Shown piece after piece: positions 14,160 through 28,225 of a stretch of DNA of 64,000 nt. Under the pieces are notes generated by a model that saw only the letters and a list, made by a program, of their open reading frames with translations, was not told where the DNA came from and ran no database searches. Source of the stretch: Owenia fusiformis (Eukaryota > Annelida > Polychaeta > Sabellida > Oweniidae); NCBI GenBank assembly GCA_903813345.2, contig CAIIXF020000011.1:27394166-27458165 (forward strand), read 5' to 3'. A program made the position numbers and the translations under genes. Each line of letters starts with the position of its first letter. The stretch's first letter is position 1.

Positions 14160-14570
14160 AGTATGATTGCCCTTCTTATGTTTGACTTGTAATTGCCCTC
14201 CTTATATTTGACTTGTAATCTGATAATTGCCCTCTTTATTCTACAATAAACGAAAGTGCCAAAGCTCACTTCCATTCATAATTGCAATTGTAATTCGTAT
14301 CTTATTTGCATCCATCGAAGTAAAGGACTTATAATTGCCCCTTTGGTCCTACTCAAAGGAAGGAACAATCCACCAACTATTTTAGAAGGCTTTGGTCTTT
14401 GTTTAAGGAAGAAACAATCAACTTGTAATTATTTTAAAAAGCTTCGGTCTTGGTTAAAGGAAGAGGGAATCCATGGCCACTTGTAATATATTTGACAATT
14501 AAGGCTTTGGTCTTGGTTTAGAAAGGAACACTTCACTTGTGATTATTTTACAAACAAAGCATTGGATTGT
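14160..14570. repeat. degenerate tandem repeats (TTGCCCTCCTTAT and GGCTTTGGTCTTGG units)
   Basis: The left part repeats AATTGCCCTCCTTATATTTG and ACTTGTAAT. The right part (14340-14570) has about four copies of a 50-65-bp unit AAGGCTTTGGTCTTGGTTTA ... AGGAA.AATC.ACTTGTAAT.ATTTT. Confidence 0.7.
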
Positions 14571-17500
14571 TTTTCCTTAACTAACGTCATTATACTTTAG
14601 TGCAACTACAATTTAAATAGGTCAAAATAATTGTGTTTTTTGATGAATGGTGTTTTCAAGACAATTGTTAAAGAAGTCAGCATAACTTAACAAGAAAATC
14701 GATTTATCCAGTCTGAAGATAGTTTCATAAATAAGCAAGTTGGATATTTAGACCGAGGCTGGTCATTTGTAGAGATAAATCATTTACATGTTTTTAGAAA
14801 TTAGTTCCCTGATTCCAACTACGGAAAACAATACAAATAACCGAAAAGCTATATCTAGTCTAGAATCTTTGAAGTGTTTCATAAATAACACGATACGTCA
14901 CTCTGGGGGCATATACGACAATGTTAATATCCCCTTTAGAACTCGTCGTGAAACTCATGAACTCAGTGAAGTTGCTATTTATCGAGATAAAAGTTCACAA
15001 TATCATATCTGGCATTAGTTCATCAAAGGCAAAGGACCCTGATGGTATAACAGTTACAATGTCGTCCTTAGTCTCATTCATGAGGGAATGATCGTTCCAG
15101 GGAATCTGCTTAGTTCAAACGATTCTAAGTGTTGAACTGGGCACCCCTAAAGGAATGTTTCATTTCAAAATTACAATGTTCAAAGTAAACCAGAATTATT
15201 CGTAAATAATTTGGCTAAAAATGCGCTCTTTTATCAGAATATTCCAAGAAATGTCAGGGGATTCTGATGGATTAATTCCTGAAAAATGGAAAATGATTTT
15301 AAATAATAAATAAATGATGAGCTTTAGCGTTTTGTTGACCTGACCAGACTGCAAACTGCCCATTGAGAAAACTTAATTCTGAATATCGAGACAGTAACCA
15401 TTTCCTATGCGTATCATACTATTAACAAGACTCAGTAATTGAAATAATACTTATACATCGACATTCAATTTACTAAATGATTAATCGACCGTATATTGCA
15501 CCCAAAAGTCTGTATTCAACAGGCGCCGGTCTATTGAAATACATACGTTTCTAACGTTAACACCAGAGTGTAATTCGGACACGGTTTTCACCTACATGTC
15601 CATGTTTTACACATATGTGCCAAACTTTATTCATGTTACCCTGCCACTACTAAATACAAATTTGATTTTCATTTACACACGTTTCACCCAGCTGTCAAAT
15701 ACGAGACAGCTCTCATTCTTCGCATGATAGTCAAAGTACGACATTCGGATTTTATTTTTCAACTGAGAAGAACAAATAAATTGTACTGGATTTTTATTGA
15801 TCATTGATGACGTCATCAAAATATGTACAAGTTAATAGTTAGAATATCTCACAATATCTACTTCAATATAATGCAATTATTTTTCATTGACAGGCAGATT
15901 ATAAGCCATTCGGGAAAATAGGCATGCATATGCACATGCTCGTGACACATACTATCAAAGCTGAATTAAATCTATCTAGATTTATGGAATATTGTGGAAA
16001 GGTTTTTGAACTCTTCTAATAGATTTTAGATTAAGGCAATTTATCATACCACAGAGGTTTTAATTGTACTAGTTTACAATATTTCATATTTCGAATGTTA
16101 GGGTTGCAAATTTATCATTGGCCCTTTACATCTAATCTCTTTTAAACTTGCCTAAATACATGTATCTACCAGAATCATATAGAATCTAATTACCTGTTGT
16201 ATTTTATATTTGTTTTACCAAGAATTTATTTAGTCGATACCAAATATTTTCACTTGTTTCTAACATTACAACGTGGTTAGCAAATATTAACGAGTTAAAT
16301 CAAGACGTTTTCAAAAAATGTCGTAAAGTATATTTCATTGATCATTATCTGAGTGTTTGGTAACCACTTTGGAAGATTTCCAAGCTCAACAGTAGGATCA
16401 AATGACACTGGATTAATGCTGAAACAAACACTGAATTACGCAACTGCATTCAACAGCAGACGCAGTAACATCTTTACTGATGGGGCTTGTAATTATACCA
16501 ATTGAGAAATAATTATAGCATGTAATTGTACACATATCTGACACATAAAAGTGTCGGATTTCCTTACAAAAACAACGACTAATCAATTGTCTCTTCTGCC
16601 TAATAAAAGTTGTCTATTTGAAGTTAAAAAGTTTAATGGAGTTTAAAGCAGATTAAATAAAAACATAATGCGGAGAATCTATCGATACTAACTTATTTTT
16701 ACACCTTACTGCTGGACAATATTTCAAACAATAGTTCCGTTCTTTTCAATATTAATATCACTAGGAAGATTCTTGCCTGCGATCGTGGCCTAGTAGCGGA
16801 TGTCATAAAGGGTCTCTAACGCTTACAGTAACGATACATTAATAGTTGAAAACAGAGAGTGCAAAGATTAATCTGGTACAAAGCCCTTTGGTTGCATCGT
16901 AAATAAACTAAGCATCACACTCCCCATTAATAATGTGTAAATCTGCCATATTTAATATGACAGTAAAGAATATCGAGTGTGAAATGTTGAGACCCGGAAG
17001 CAGTCTATTAATAAAACATGCCAGTATAATGCGTCCCTCACACGATCCCAACGATCTGTGACATCTAATCAAATATGTTAGAAATTGAATTTTAAGATGC
17101 AGAAATATCAAAATTCTTTATTTTGTCAATTAACCTTTAAGAGCTGTCATTTTCATGAAATTAAGTCATTTCTCTTGTACGTGTACGTCAAGGAATGATG
17201 TGAGCAAATAACAAATCGATTTAAATCATTTATCGCTTCTTCAAAATCGAATCTATAATTTTACAATCTCAATTACTCATTGACGCTCTGAACTTTCAAA
17301 TTATACACGACGGCCTGAATAATCACTACACTTATCTCCATACATGAGTAATTATTGGAGAACCTTTTTTAAATTGTCCAATTTTGGACAGTTTTGTGAA
17401 AATGAAGAAGGCCAGTCGCAATGACTACGGGAAGCGGCCGACGGAACATCGCCATTTTGACGACATGCATGATAGAGTGCATGTACATGTAAATGCGCAT

Positions 17501-18195
17501 ATAGTCATACACCCTCCAGAGGTTCTATAGTTGGAAGTCTCCATTGAAAAGAACGTTTATGTTTGCACAAAATGGATCTGACATTTACAACTGATGAATT
17601 TGTTAAAACCGCCAAACACAAATAGGCGTCGACAGGCGGTCCAAAAGTAAATTTCCCGGCTATTGCCAATAATTTTTTTAGGAGTGTATGCTAATGCACT
17701 GAACGATATGGAATTTTGCTATCCTTAGGATACCTCCCACCAGTTTCAATCGATCTGTTCTTTGATCAATATATTTATAACGGTCACATATGCAGCACAA
17801 TGACATTACACTTAAATAGACGTCTACAAACAGATATTATATAATCCATAAATCAAGACTAGGGGCTGCGAAAAAGACGCCGTAGGTCTGTTTTCCATTT
17901 CTGTTTTCTGAACGTCGACAGTGTTTGGCTTGGCTTTATATAATTAAATAATGGCATATCATAATCACAAACGAGAATATGATACTTGATGTGAAATAGA
18001 TTTTCTCTTGTCTTTAATTGAACGGCAATATCAAAGAGTACTTTAAGCCATCACCGTAAATGTTAACTTTTTCCGATGCTTTAGCATCAGGTGCAAGAGA
18101 ACTACCGCTGGCTTTATATTTGCATTTAACCTTTCTTTGTGTATTATTTAGAAATTCATGAAGTGCATATGCACATTGCATGATATGGCAATGAT
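14571..18195. other. intergenic, no gene seen
   Basis: 3.6 kb of AT-rich sequence with only short chance frames; no promoter or repeat that I can defend. Confidence 0.5.
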
Positions 18196-19526
18196 ATACT
18201 CAGTGGCGGATACAGGGACTCGCGCTTCCCCTAGACACCAGTACAAAATGTCAAGTTTTACGTAATACTAATAAATACGAGCAATATTTCTCAGATTTAT
18301 CGTTAAATTTTAAAGCTCGAGGGATCTTTTTGAAAATTACAGGTTTTGTTCAGATCAATCTGAGACTAACATAAAATCAACGTACGCTCCAATATGACTT
18401 TCTATTCAAAACCCGATGCCGACGTTTAAAATAATGTTTTTCAAGCCTTGAATATATGTCAATCGTAAAGCAACCTTTACCCATTTTGTTCTTTTCAATT
18501 TAAAATGATTAAAACGAAAGGAAAGCAAGGTCCTGACCTGCCAAACTATCGTTGTCACTGGAATCTATCCTAATTGCACATTTTTTTTCAATTTCAGTTC
18601 ACTTTATTTCAAATGTTTCAAATACAGTATTTTACATTGACATGAAAAGACACCCCGAGGGGTGTATAAGTTCCATGTTTAACATGCAATATATCATTTA
18701 TTAAATTAACAGTCAGGTTATATGGAAACAAAAAAAATGACAAAGCATAAAATGCATCATAATAAAATACAAGTAATGAGAAGAAAGCATTTTTTCAAAG
18801 AAGATCTAATAACGACTTTTACTGAAATTCAACGTAAATTGAATAAAATTTACGTATTTCTGACAAAAATGATCTGCCGATATACTGATTACTGAACACG
18901 ATGAAATGTTATGTACGTTCTTTTTAACAGTGACTAACTATTTAGTTTGGAATGTAGTTTTTACCAAAAGGACGTTTAACAAATGAGCAATCAAAGAATA
19001 AGTATTATTTTTTAAAATAATGACTTGATTTTAAAAACTGACAATGTTAAGTGTTTTTTGTTATTTTCACACACAACATAATGTAATGTTATGGGCGTTT
19101 TCTCATCATGATCCAAAGTGACCAACCAGAATGAAAATTGGTCTTCTAACTGAGACATAAACCTTAAATTTAAATATCATAATATTAAGAATATTTTTTG
19201 ATCGATAAAAGTATGTTCTGAAACCAAAAGTGTGTTCTCCGACATCCGTGCATAACCAATTTAATTTATATCAAACTCTTTCGGATTCGATTTAAATGCA
19301 TCTATATAATCTTCAAATGATTACCATGCTTTCTATTAGAAATATCTTGACTTCCCGGCTTCATAAAAAGAACATTGACAGAGTGTAGCAAATGACATCC
19401 AAATTCTAAGATTTGCTCGGACCCCTTGTTGGTTGGTCTCTGGCCTTCTTTTCTCACCCATCGGCCTCCAATTCAACAATCAAGGCGCAACCCCTAACAC
19501 GAAATCCTGGATCCGCCCCTGATTCT
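18196..19526. mobile_element. 1.32-kb hAT-like non-autonomous element (CAGNGGCGGAT ends)
   Basis: Ends 18201 (CAGTGGCGGATACAGG) and 19521 (inverted CAGGGGCGGATCCAGG) are complementary. The flanks are ATACT on the left and ATTCT on the right, a near-match of the 5-bp duplication seen at the two related short elements (32099, 48795). The right 27 bp are nearly identical to the right end of 48795-48966. The inside is AT-rich and non-coding. It could also be two unrelated half-elements. Confidence 0.65.
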
Positions 19527-21077
19527 AAACCAGAAAAAGAGGAACGACCTTTTGGCTTGTAGTTGTATTGCCTTGTATTGGATCTCGTGGAGAATTTGAA
19601 AAGGTTCCCCCAAATTTTGAAATATTTGCATATCCCGATATTTCAGAAAGGTTTATTTTGCCAGAATTATTAGCCTTTCTTCATACATCTTTCAGCAAAT
19701 TAACCGAGAAACTCAAAGTATGCGTTTCTCAGAACAACATTTTCATCTTTCAATTTCTCACCTTTCCGATTTGCCAAACATTTTCTTTGTTTAGTTTTTT
19801 AATTTAAACATTGAATCCGCAATCTTATCACATTCAGTACAATTATGATGATTTAAAACAACATTAATCGGACTATTTGACCCAGTACTTTCACATATTT
19901 TGTAATTAACAAAACGGTTCCTTCCGGATTGTGGGAGTTTTATCGTTTATTCTCATGATCTCTTTAACTTCCAAATCAATCAAAACATGATTGCCAATCA
20001 ATCCTCGTTTGTCAAGATACCCCGTACGTGCCTTTGCTGGTATACCCAATCTTTAATCTGATTGGCTGAATGTGATCACGTGATATTCTCTCGATATTTG
20101 ACTGGATGCTTGCAATCTCGAGATTTGACAATGTGTATCGCTAAACCAAACAATGCCATGAAAACCGTCTTAGATTCCACCTTTATGTATATTTACACAA
20201 ACTTGCTAGTTTAACGATTGATTTCTAACTCTCAGGTATGTTGAAATATTAGTGCTATTGGATTATTTCCTGTGGGTAAGATTTTATTGAAATTGTTTCG
20301 TTATTTCATCGTTAAGTGTTCCATAAGGTCGTTATGTTGACATTATAATTCAGGAGTTACTATGACAATCCAGGATGTTCACACGAATGGAGGAGAAAAA
20401 TCATAGACGAAAGTCCAGGCTATAATTACTTCTTCCGCGCAGCTCTTTGCTTCTAATTTTCTACCATCTGGTAACTGAATACATCACATCGATTTGATGT
20501 ATTAAAAATGCTTCTTTCATTATTTTATGTAAAATAACTTGTCATAATAATATTCGTTATATACGCCTAAAACTTACACTTTGTTCGCGTGTTAACAATA
20601 CTTTGACTTGTTCATTTTGTTTCGTCGCTATGCGTTTCGACAAATCAACGCGGATGATAGAAGTGAGACCAATAAAATAAAAGTTTGTTTTCAACATAAA
20701 ATTAGGGCCATTGTACGATGGTTGGGGGAGGGTATTCTCCCTCTTGATTTACACCCCGCTTTTGCATTGTGACATCATAATCAATATTAAATTTCAGAGC
20801 TTAAACATAGTAGTACTTACAGCTAGTTTTAACTAAATGAGTCATTTCACACTTCGTCAGGCACCTAACAACTATTTTTTCGAAAAATTAATTTAGTTTG
20901 GTTAAAGTAAAGTAGGCTTTCACTAAGGTGATGGAAATCACAGTTAAAAAGGCTTTCTTAGAAACGCTAATTGCGTCATTTCCTGCGTAGAAAGATATAC
21001 TTGTCTTGTTTTATGGATTGATTGTTCTGCCTTCTGTTCGCCTAACTACATTAGAACCCGTGGCCAATCATTCTAGA
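19527..21077. other. intergenic, no gene seen
   Basis: AT-rich, short frames only. Nothing supported. Confidence 0.5.
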
Positions 21078-21420
21078 TATTTTCAAAATCATCTACATGT
21101 TTTCAGAAGTTCAAATCTGACTATACATGTATATTTAAGATTTGACCTTCAATGACCTTTTTAGGTCAAAAAAAGGTCAGAAGGATATTTTTTCAACTTG
21201 CTCCAAATTGACCAATTTTCTTTTTTTCAAAATCATCTACGAGTTATCAGAAGGTCAAATCAGAATGTAGATTTGACCTTCAATGACATTTTCAAGGTCA
21301 AAAAAGATTTGACCTTCAATGACGTTCTCAAGGTCAAAAGTTCTTTTTTGCTCTTGTTACAAATTAACCATTTTTTTCAAAATCATCTACAAGTTCTCAG
21401 AAGTTTAAATCTGACTTAAG
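21078..21420. repeat. tandem repeat, about 148-bp unit
   Basis: The anchor TTTCAAAATCATCTAC with following TCAGAAG recurs at about 21079, 21226 and 21376. Between anchors, GATTTGACCTTCAATGAC and AAGGTCAAAA are repeated, giving sub-repeats of about 40 bp. Confidence 0.8.
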
Positions 21421-24400
21421 ATTGATAATAATGTTAGACACTAGGGGGTGACATTTTGTCATGTTAATGCCTTGTCTATTATTTCCTACTGACAGATTAT
21501 ATATCATTCTCAATGGCACTTTTGGGACTTTGTGTTCATTCATTCAACAAATACAAATGGTAAATGATATTAATTTCATGGGAGTAACAAATTTAAAATA
21601 CTTTTTAATTGTCTGCTCTGTACTGCAAATGCACTCTGTGCCAAAAAATCTAACTAGAATAAAATACACAAAGTATAAAGTTCTACACAAATTGACAGTG
21701 AATGCCTTATTAACAAATTTTTAGACTTATTCTACGTATAGGATTTTTTAGAGCAAAACACAATATTATCTGACCAGATTATTGCTTTACAATGGGACTG
21801 GTCGAAAATATATTATAATTAGATGGGCCCACAAAATATTCATAATGACAATTTTGCCAAATGGATGTAGCATAGCTGTAATCTGAATACTTTGCATTCT
21901 AGCTATATACGTGTGCAAAAAAATACATCAACTTTGAATGCGGTCATTCCCCATTGAGTTCGTGATAAAAATCATGGTAAAAAGTGAAATATATTTATAT
22001 GTTCTTAAATTGAGCAGATAATTCATTTTACCTTTCCCTTTCTTGCTTAGACACACTTTGGATATAGTTATCAAAGTCAAAGGTTTATTTGAAATGATCC
22101 ATTTAATTAATTATGCTAGTTTAGGGAAAGGATGTGTATGCCTCCCAGCTACTAAGTATGTTATCATGGTCCGAGTTAGCTATCTGGTGGTGAAACATGT
22201 AACTACCTACGACCTCCTATAGACGGCCTTGCAATAAAATTACCCTCGTGCAGAGTCTAGTTAAACTACAAGATGAAGCTCTCTTTTAGGAAGTGAAGTC
22301 AAACGAATGCAAAGGGTACAATAAAATAGAACTCTGGCAAAACACATCAAAGATTTGGAGTTGTTATAAACCCGATGCTCATTTAGTCATTTCTGATGAT
22401 GAACTCATGTATATTTAAGTCAGTGCAACCGTGATACATCTCGTTTTGACTTGTCGTCCCATTTTTACAACCATTAATAATAAATTATGTTGTTTAATTT
22501 GAAATGCTCACTAATGAAAGCTGGCCTTAACAACGTCCCAAAGGAGATATTAGTATTCGGATAGACGTATTATTTGCTGCAATGCAGACTGATGTTTAGC
22601 CGAAGGCAGGGGATACCCCGTTTCTGTCATATTAACTTTCCAATTAAGAAACAAATTAATATAAATTAGTATGAACCTTTTGAGGAAAAAAATTACAATT
22701 AACCTGAAATGGCCATTATATACACATATTCAGTTTAAAGTATTAAAACACAAAATGTGCTTATTTATAGTATCGTTACCTTGAATGAGTTCCGGATGTC
22801 GTAAAAACACAACCATTTTCCGATTCATGGTATAGCAAAACACCCCTTATTCACGTCACCATACTGGTAAATGGACAAAACGGCAAACGCCAAGTACATT
22901 TTATTTCGAGTTATGGTTATTTTTTGCCCCACCTGTCTTTTTGATTTTCAAAAGCAATGACTAAGCTACGTTTTGACACCAAACTCAATGGGGGTCAAAC
23001 ATCTACTTTTTGAAATAATCGGTCAATTGTAACACGACCCCCTCCCTCTGCCACAGAAATTGAAATTCATGAAAATAAAGCCAAAATTAGTACGCCATTT
23101 TCCTTCAGATAACCCAAATAAACAAATTTTTAAGAAACAATGGCAAAAATATGACAGCTATATCTAGCTTATTGACTCGTCATGATCACAATTGTATACG
23201 GACTCAATTCAGTTTTTCAAACTACTTCTTTTTTGACATATGAGATTTGCAATCGTCATTTCTCATCATAGTATCATAATATATACGACACGAAATATGA
23301 AAATTCACTTGGCATTCGTGGCCAACTATGAAAAGCTTATTCTTTACTCTACGGCAAAATATAACTCCAACTCGGCATTTGTATTATCTATATTGAATTA
23401 TAGAGAGTCAGTTAACGATGTCAGCGGTTTATTTATTGTAACTCGCATTTGCTACCACGTGCTAAGTTCTGAAATGGCGTCACACGCTTAGTAAACGTAC
23501 TCACGTTCGCACTACTTTTGACTTACGTCTCCATTCTCGTAATAAGAATGAGAGTTTTATACTTCCTCTTTATTTTGATGCCAAATAATAGCATACTAGT
23601 AACCCAAAAAACTAATAACTATACATAACTAGTATACCCAGTAGGAGTTAACTGAATACTGGACGAGAGCTCTCATCTCGTTACTTCTCTTTACAATTAC
23701 AGACTGCTCAGTTATGTCAATGTTCCATTGTTCAGTTATTGGCTATTGCAGATTTCTAGAGTGTGTCACTCGACACTGACTTAACTACCATTCAATTTCA
23801 GTGATGTTATTAACTAAGCCATGCTCATTACTTTGTGGTTGACAAGGGCTGTTTATGTGTTTGAATACCTATTGACGCGCCTGACAAAAGCTTGATAGAT
23901 TAAGTGAGATTGCCTTCCCAAATTATGAATACTGATTTATGAATAAATCATGACAAATATGACAGTGTAAATTAGCACTTATGTGTTTATGTATACACGA
24001 GGACAAAATAATTCTGACGTGGGGAGAAATGTAACAAATTCAACTCTGTCAAAGGATGGCAAATCTATTGCCGCCAAGCAACATTGTTAATTACAAAACT
24101 ATAGGCATTAAGCGTCGCTGAATAATGCCCTTAAGGAAATCAAACGATAATGTAGAGATTACATGCCACAGAGTTGGGATTTAATAGGTATTTTATAAAG
24201 ATTAGAGCTCCTGATAGAGAAAGAAGATCTCCTGTGGGACATCCCTCTTTGTACTTCAGGCAACCTGGTCGACCATGATTAGCTTATAGACCGGGAGGCT
24301 CTTACACTTACATAGATTAAAATCCCTGTATCGTATTCCAAGTGTCAAATGCAAACCATAACTTTGTATTTGTCAGTCCCGTTTATTGTACTAGATGTTT

Positions 24401-26213
24401 TGTTCAGTGCAAATTCCATAGAAATGAATGTCAGTGTTTATATTAATCATGGAATGGAAGAGCTATTTAGGCTTTGTGACACCAGAACAGAGTAATAGAT
24501 CAATCCAAAAAGTTCTTAATGAAATTTTGATTTTGATTCAAAAGTTCAAAAAAACTATCTCTCAATGTTGATGACACCTTATCCCAAAAATATTTCTACT
24601 TAGCGTAAATTCTACAAAACTTATATTTTTGGTAAAGAGTATCTGTGAGACAGCATTATTTATCACTATGGCCTCCAGGGCTGTGGCGTATATAGAGATA
24701 AAAATATAGCTCACTACGGTTCAATATAGCTTTTTCTTTAAAAAATAAACTGATTTGATTTTGACTTTTTGAACTATTTCATCAGTGACATAAACTTTAA
24801 AATTTTACACTCACGATAACTTTTGGAGAACTTTTCTATGAAACTTACCTCTAAGTCCTAAGCTTTGGGCCGAACAATTTGCTTTGAGGCTCTCTGGATG
24901 TTCATATGTTATACTAATAACCGGTCGTTTTTTATTTCTATTTACAGGTGCTGCTTTCTTGGTACATGTATATGACCTTCCCGAGGCCGAGAGCTCGGGT
25001 CAAAACCGGGGCCAAAACACGCATAAAATAGAAGGCACTAAACGAAACATATTACCTATGTTGTCAAGGACCAGGTATAACATGTGATATTAATTGGTGA
25101 CCTCAATTTAACCAATAAGAATAAAGATATTTAATAAAACCCACACTCATGCACGAGTACGTGTAATTTTAATAGGGAGGTTAAAAGCTACGGGGGTTCA
25201 AGATAACTTGTAGTAAACGTGTAATATAATGACCCCAGAGATTACTGCACACGTCTCTGTAGGAGCCAAATACATCTACTTCACACTACATTTGGCAAAT
25301 GAATGCTACGAAGGAGAGAACTTATCTTTAGAATACAATATAATTCCACACGTTCTTTTAAAACATGTAACTTAAATTACCTATCTAATGTCTGAATAAA
25401 ACGCGGAATAATGTGACAGGTGTATACTCTAGCTCTGATTTTCCAATTGCAAAAAATCTGCATCAGTATTGGTTCGATTTGGTACAAAAATGCCACTGAA
25501 ATTATACGTGTGTCATATGTTCGATCTAACATTGTTAAACATCCGTTTTATGAAGAAGTCTAATTCCGCATTGCAAATATATCCATGGATTATTTTCATA
25601 CCAACGATAAAGTTGATTGAACCTTTCTCTCTAGCGTGTTTGATTGACGCTTATCGGAACAATAAACTTTATAAATATACCATATTTTGCTTTTGGGGGA
25701 TCCGAAGTTAAACTTACTGAACCGGATTTAAGGAGAAGAATGAATTGTGGTTCCGCTTTAGGAAACATTGTTAATGAAGAAAAAACACTTCTTTGTTAAT
25801 TTGCGTCGTCATTCGCTGGTAGGCAGAAATACCACGTTTATTAACAAGACAATGTCATTGACAAGACAATTTGTTAAAATCATGATATGCAGTTAACACT
25901 GATCGTGAATGTCGCATTTCATAATTGTCTCACTGACAAGATATCCTAAATTGTAATATTGTAAAATAAAACGCGTTTAACGGTTTGGCTGGACGTATTT
26001 TCGGATGACTGGGAAGAGAAGCTCGGATATTTAGGAGAGCCTTGAATTAAGTTCCCCTTTATTGGATTACGTCTCTCTATCATCGTTTGAATTTCAATTG
26101 TTTTCCTCAGTTACTAGACTAGTATAATGAGTCAAAAATTCACAATGTAATGAAGTTTTGATAAACGTCAAACGTACGTTAAAAAAACATTACACATTCT
26201 CAAAAGGAAATTG
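21421..26213. other. intergenic, one weak exon-like segment
   Basis: 4.8 kb of AT-rich sequence. At 24949-25072 an open stretch lies between an acceptor-like site (TTTCTATTTACAG) and a donor-like CAG|GTATAA. No partner exon was identified, so no gene is called. Confidence 0.4.
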
Positions 26214-26342
26214 GATCACCCAATTTTTTGTTGAGGTATACTGTATTTAATTACTGATCACCCAAATTTTTGTTGAGGTATACTGTATTTAATTACTGAT
26301 CACCTAAATTTTTGTTGAGGTATTCTGTATTTAATTACTGTA
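26214..26342. repeat. three tandem copies of a 42-bp unit
   Basis: The unit contains GATCACC.AAATTTTTGTTG and AGGTATACTGTATTTAATTA. Three nearly identical head-to-tail copies suggest recent amplification. Confidence 0.9.
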
Positions 26343-26446
26343 CTACATTGTTTGTAAAAGTTATTTTTTGATCTTCCAGTCACTTTGATTCATGCAATAT
26401 TTGTGTACTTTATAAATGAGAAATAAACAAGTTTTTTCGCTTTCAG

Positions 26447-26600
26447 AGTGGCGTTTGCCCAAGTGGACTTGCAACCGATGGAGCCCGTGCAGGGCGTCCA
26501 AAAACGCTACGAGGTGCCAATACACTGCATACAACGCTGTAGGCTTCGTGCTATAGACTTTGTCGGCTGCGTGCGACGAGCGTGTAGGCGATAACGCACT
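26447..26600 (+). other. GC-rich island with a 47-codon open frame
   Basis: Unlike its AT-rich surroundings, this segment is rich in G, C and CpG. An acceptor-like TTTTTTCGCTTTCAG precedes it, and one frame stays open to TAA at about 26590 (contains VDLQPMEPVQGV, RYEVPIHCIQRC). It could be a lone exon, a repeat fragment or an inserted segment. No homology recognised. Confidence 0.3.
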
Positions 26601-27104
26601 AGGAACACAAGATCAAACAGGATGATATAATTTTAAATTGTGAAAATCTTGAAAAACGATACCTTAATAGTCACGTGTATCAGTTTATCCAATCCATTTC
26701 TAGTTCTGTTCTCAATTTATGATTTAAGGTCTTACAGCTATAAGTTTCTTATCTGTTGCTCTAAATATATTATCTGTGGTGGACACAGCACTGATAGATA
26801 ACTACACTGTAGGACATTGCAAGAGTCGCATCTACAAATAACCTCTTATATTGGGACACACCAAGATTATATGTTAGTACTGAATTACATACACTGTATC
26901 CGTACAAACAATTTAAACTACAATTACAACTGCCCACAGTGTACATTATAATATAATATTTCATTTGTATTCGACGGCAGAAAATGTATCTACCCATAAT
27001 TGTTAGAGCTCTATTTGTATGATCGAGTGTCAATTACATAACATTTAAAGGAAAATGGTTGTAATCTAGGAGAGAGAATTCTTCATCCAAGATTGAAATA
27101 TAGC

Positions 27105-27240
27105 TGATAAATGCATTTAGTCTGATAAATGCATTTAGGTAGATAGATGCATCTAGGTTAATAAATGCATTTAAGTAGATAAATGCATTAAGATAGATTA
27201 ATGCATCTAGGTTGATAAATGCATTTAGGTTATTATGCCT
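27105..27240. repeat. 20-21-bp minisatellite (GATAAATGCATTTAGGT)
   Basis: About seven imperfect copies of (G/T)ATAAATGCATTTAGGTAG. The minus strand stays open through them and would read repeated LNAFI-type units, which I take as a product of the repeat and not a gene. Confidence 0.85.
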
Positions 27241-28069
27241 AGTTTTAAAAGGGAATGATGCCATGTTTTGACAATCTAATTTTTTTCTTAAAATAAATTA
27301 TTCAAAACTTCTAGAACTAGAATTGTTTATTAACAGTACTTTTGTATTTGTCCATCCCCTTATCCAGCTGGAAGGTTATTGTATGTCCATTATACTCTAA
27401 AATTTTACCTAATTTTAATGTATAATACATCGATTTTTAATCGTCACTATCATGTACAAATGAGATTTTGTCGTTAAAATTTTAGACTCCGAAAGTTTTT
27501 TCATCAGAATGGACTTCCTTCATGTTTAGACATGTTGTAGTTTGAGGATTTAAGCCCTGGACTCATTGCATCGTGTTTTGAATTGAGGAGGAGTTTTGGG
27601 CTTAAATTCTTCTCACACATTACAAAATATTTCCTACGAAACCACCTAAAATATACAAAATCACTTAACATTTTCAATGACACTTTTTGCAAGGGTCAAG
27701 TTGACAAAGTATCAATTTCAATCTGGAGAGACAAGTTGTCACCTTGATAACTGTTTAACCTCGAGTGCGGTGATTGGTGATATAATGCACTGCAGTTATA
27801 TAAAATACTGTGCTCGGATTGGCTAGAATCGGACACATCTTGTCTAGCGATGTGTGAATGTGATATGACTCAAGCAAAATAAAGCGCTTCTCTAACATTC
27901 AATCATAAGTAGACGAAAAAATTGAAATCAGATAAAATATGGGATGTAGAGACATGGCTTAACGTATAGTTAATTGGTTCTTTAACTTGTAAGTAACCAA
28001 AGGACGTAAATAAATATCTAGGGTTCTGACTTCTTGGCAACAAGATGCTGTTGCGATGATGCTGGTAAA
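27241..28069. other. upstream region of the orphan gene
   Basis: AT-rich; no repeats seen. It probably contains distal promoter sequence of the gene at 28226. Confidence 0.4.
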
Positions 28070-28127
28070 TGACGTTTTAATGACGTCATAATATTGCTGG
28101 GCATTTGATTAATCATCTATGACGTCA
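28070..28127 (+). promoter_or_regulatory. triple CRE-type promoter of the orphan gene
   Basis: Two perfect palindromic CREs, TGACGTCA, lie at 28081-28088 and 28120-28127, and a half-site variant TGACGTTT lies at 28070-28077. Spacings are 11 and 39 bp. CREB/ATF/CREM factors bind such sites. All three lie 99-156 nt before the start codon, and no TATA box was seen. Confidence 0.7.
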
Positions 28128-28154
28128 TATCAATATAGTGATTGTCACTGTTTC

Positions 28155-28223
28155 ATGGTAACACAAGATATCATGTCAACAAAGAGCTTGTAAAGTATAA
28201 AGCAAATGCTACGGCAGAATTAA
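28155..28223 (+). promoter_or_regulatory. two upstream ORFs in the orphan gene leader
   Basis: A 12-codon upstream ORF occupies 28155-28193. A 5-codon one (ATG CTA CGG CAG AAT TAA, 28206-28223) ends 2 nt before the main ATG. Such closeness would make main-frame initiation depend on leaky scanning or reinitiation (inference). Confidence 0.45.
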
Positions 28224-28225
28224 CC

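Noticed and set aside
27034-27264. Minus-strand frame with LNAFI-type repeats
   Set aside because: Product of a 20-21-bp minisatellite without stops, not a repeat protein.
28142-28225. Upstream 28-codon extension of the orphan frame
   Set aside because: Begins with TTG straight after an in-frame TGA and has no ATG; ATG 28226 is the defensible start unless an upstream exon is spliced in.
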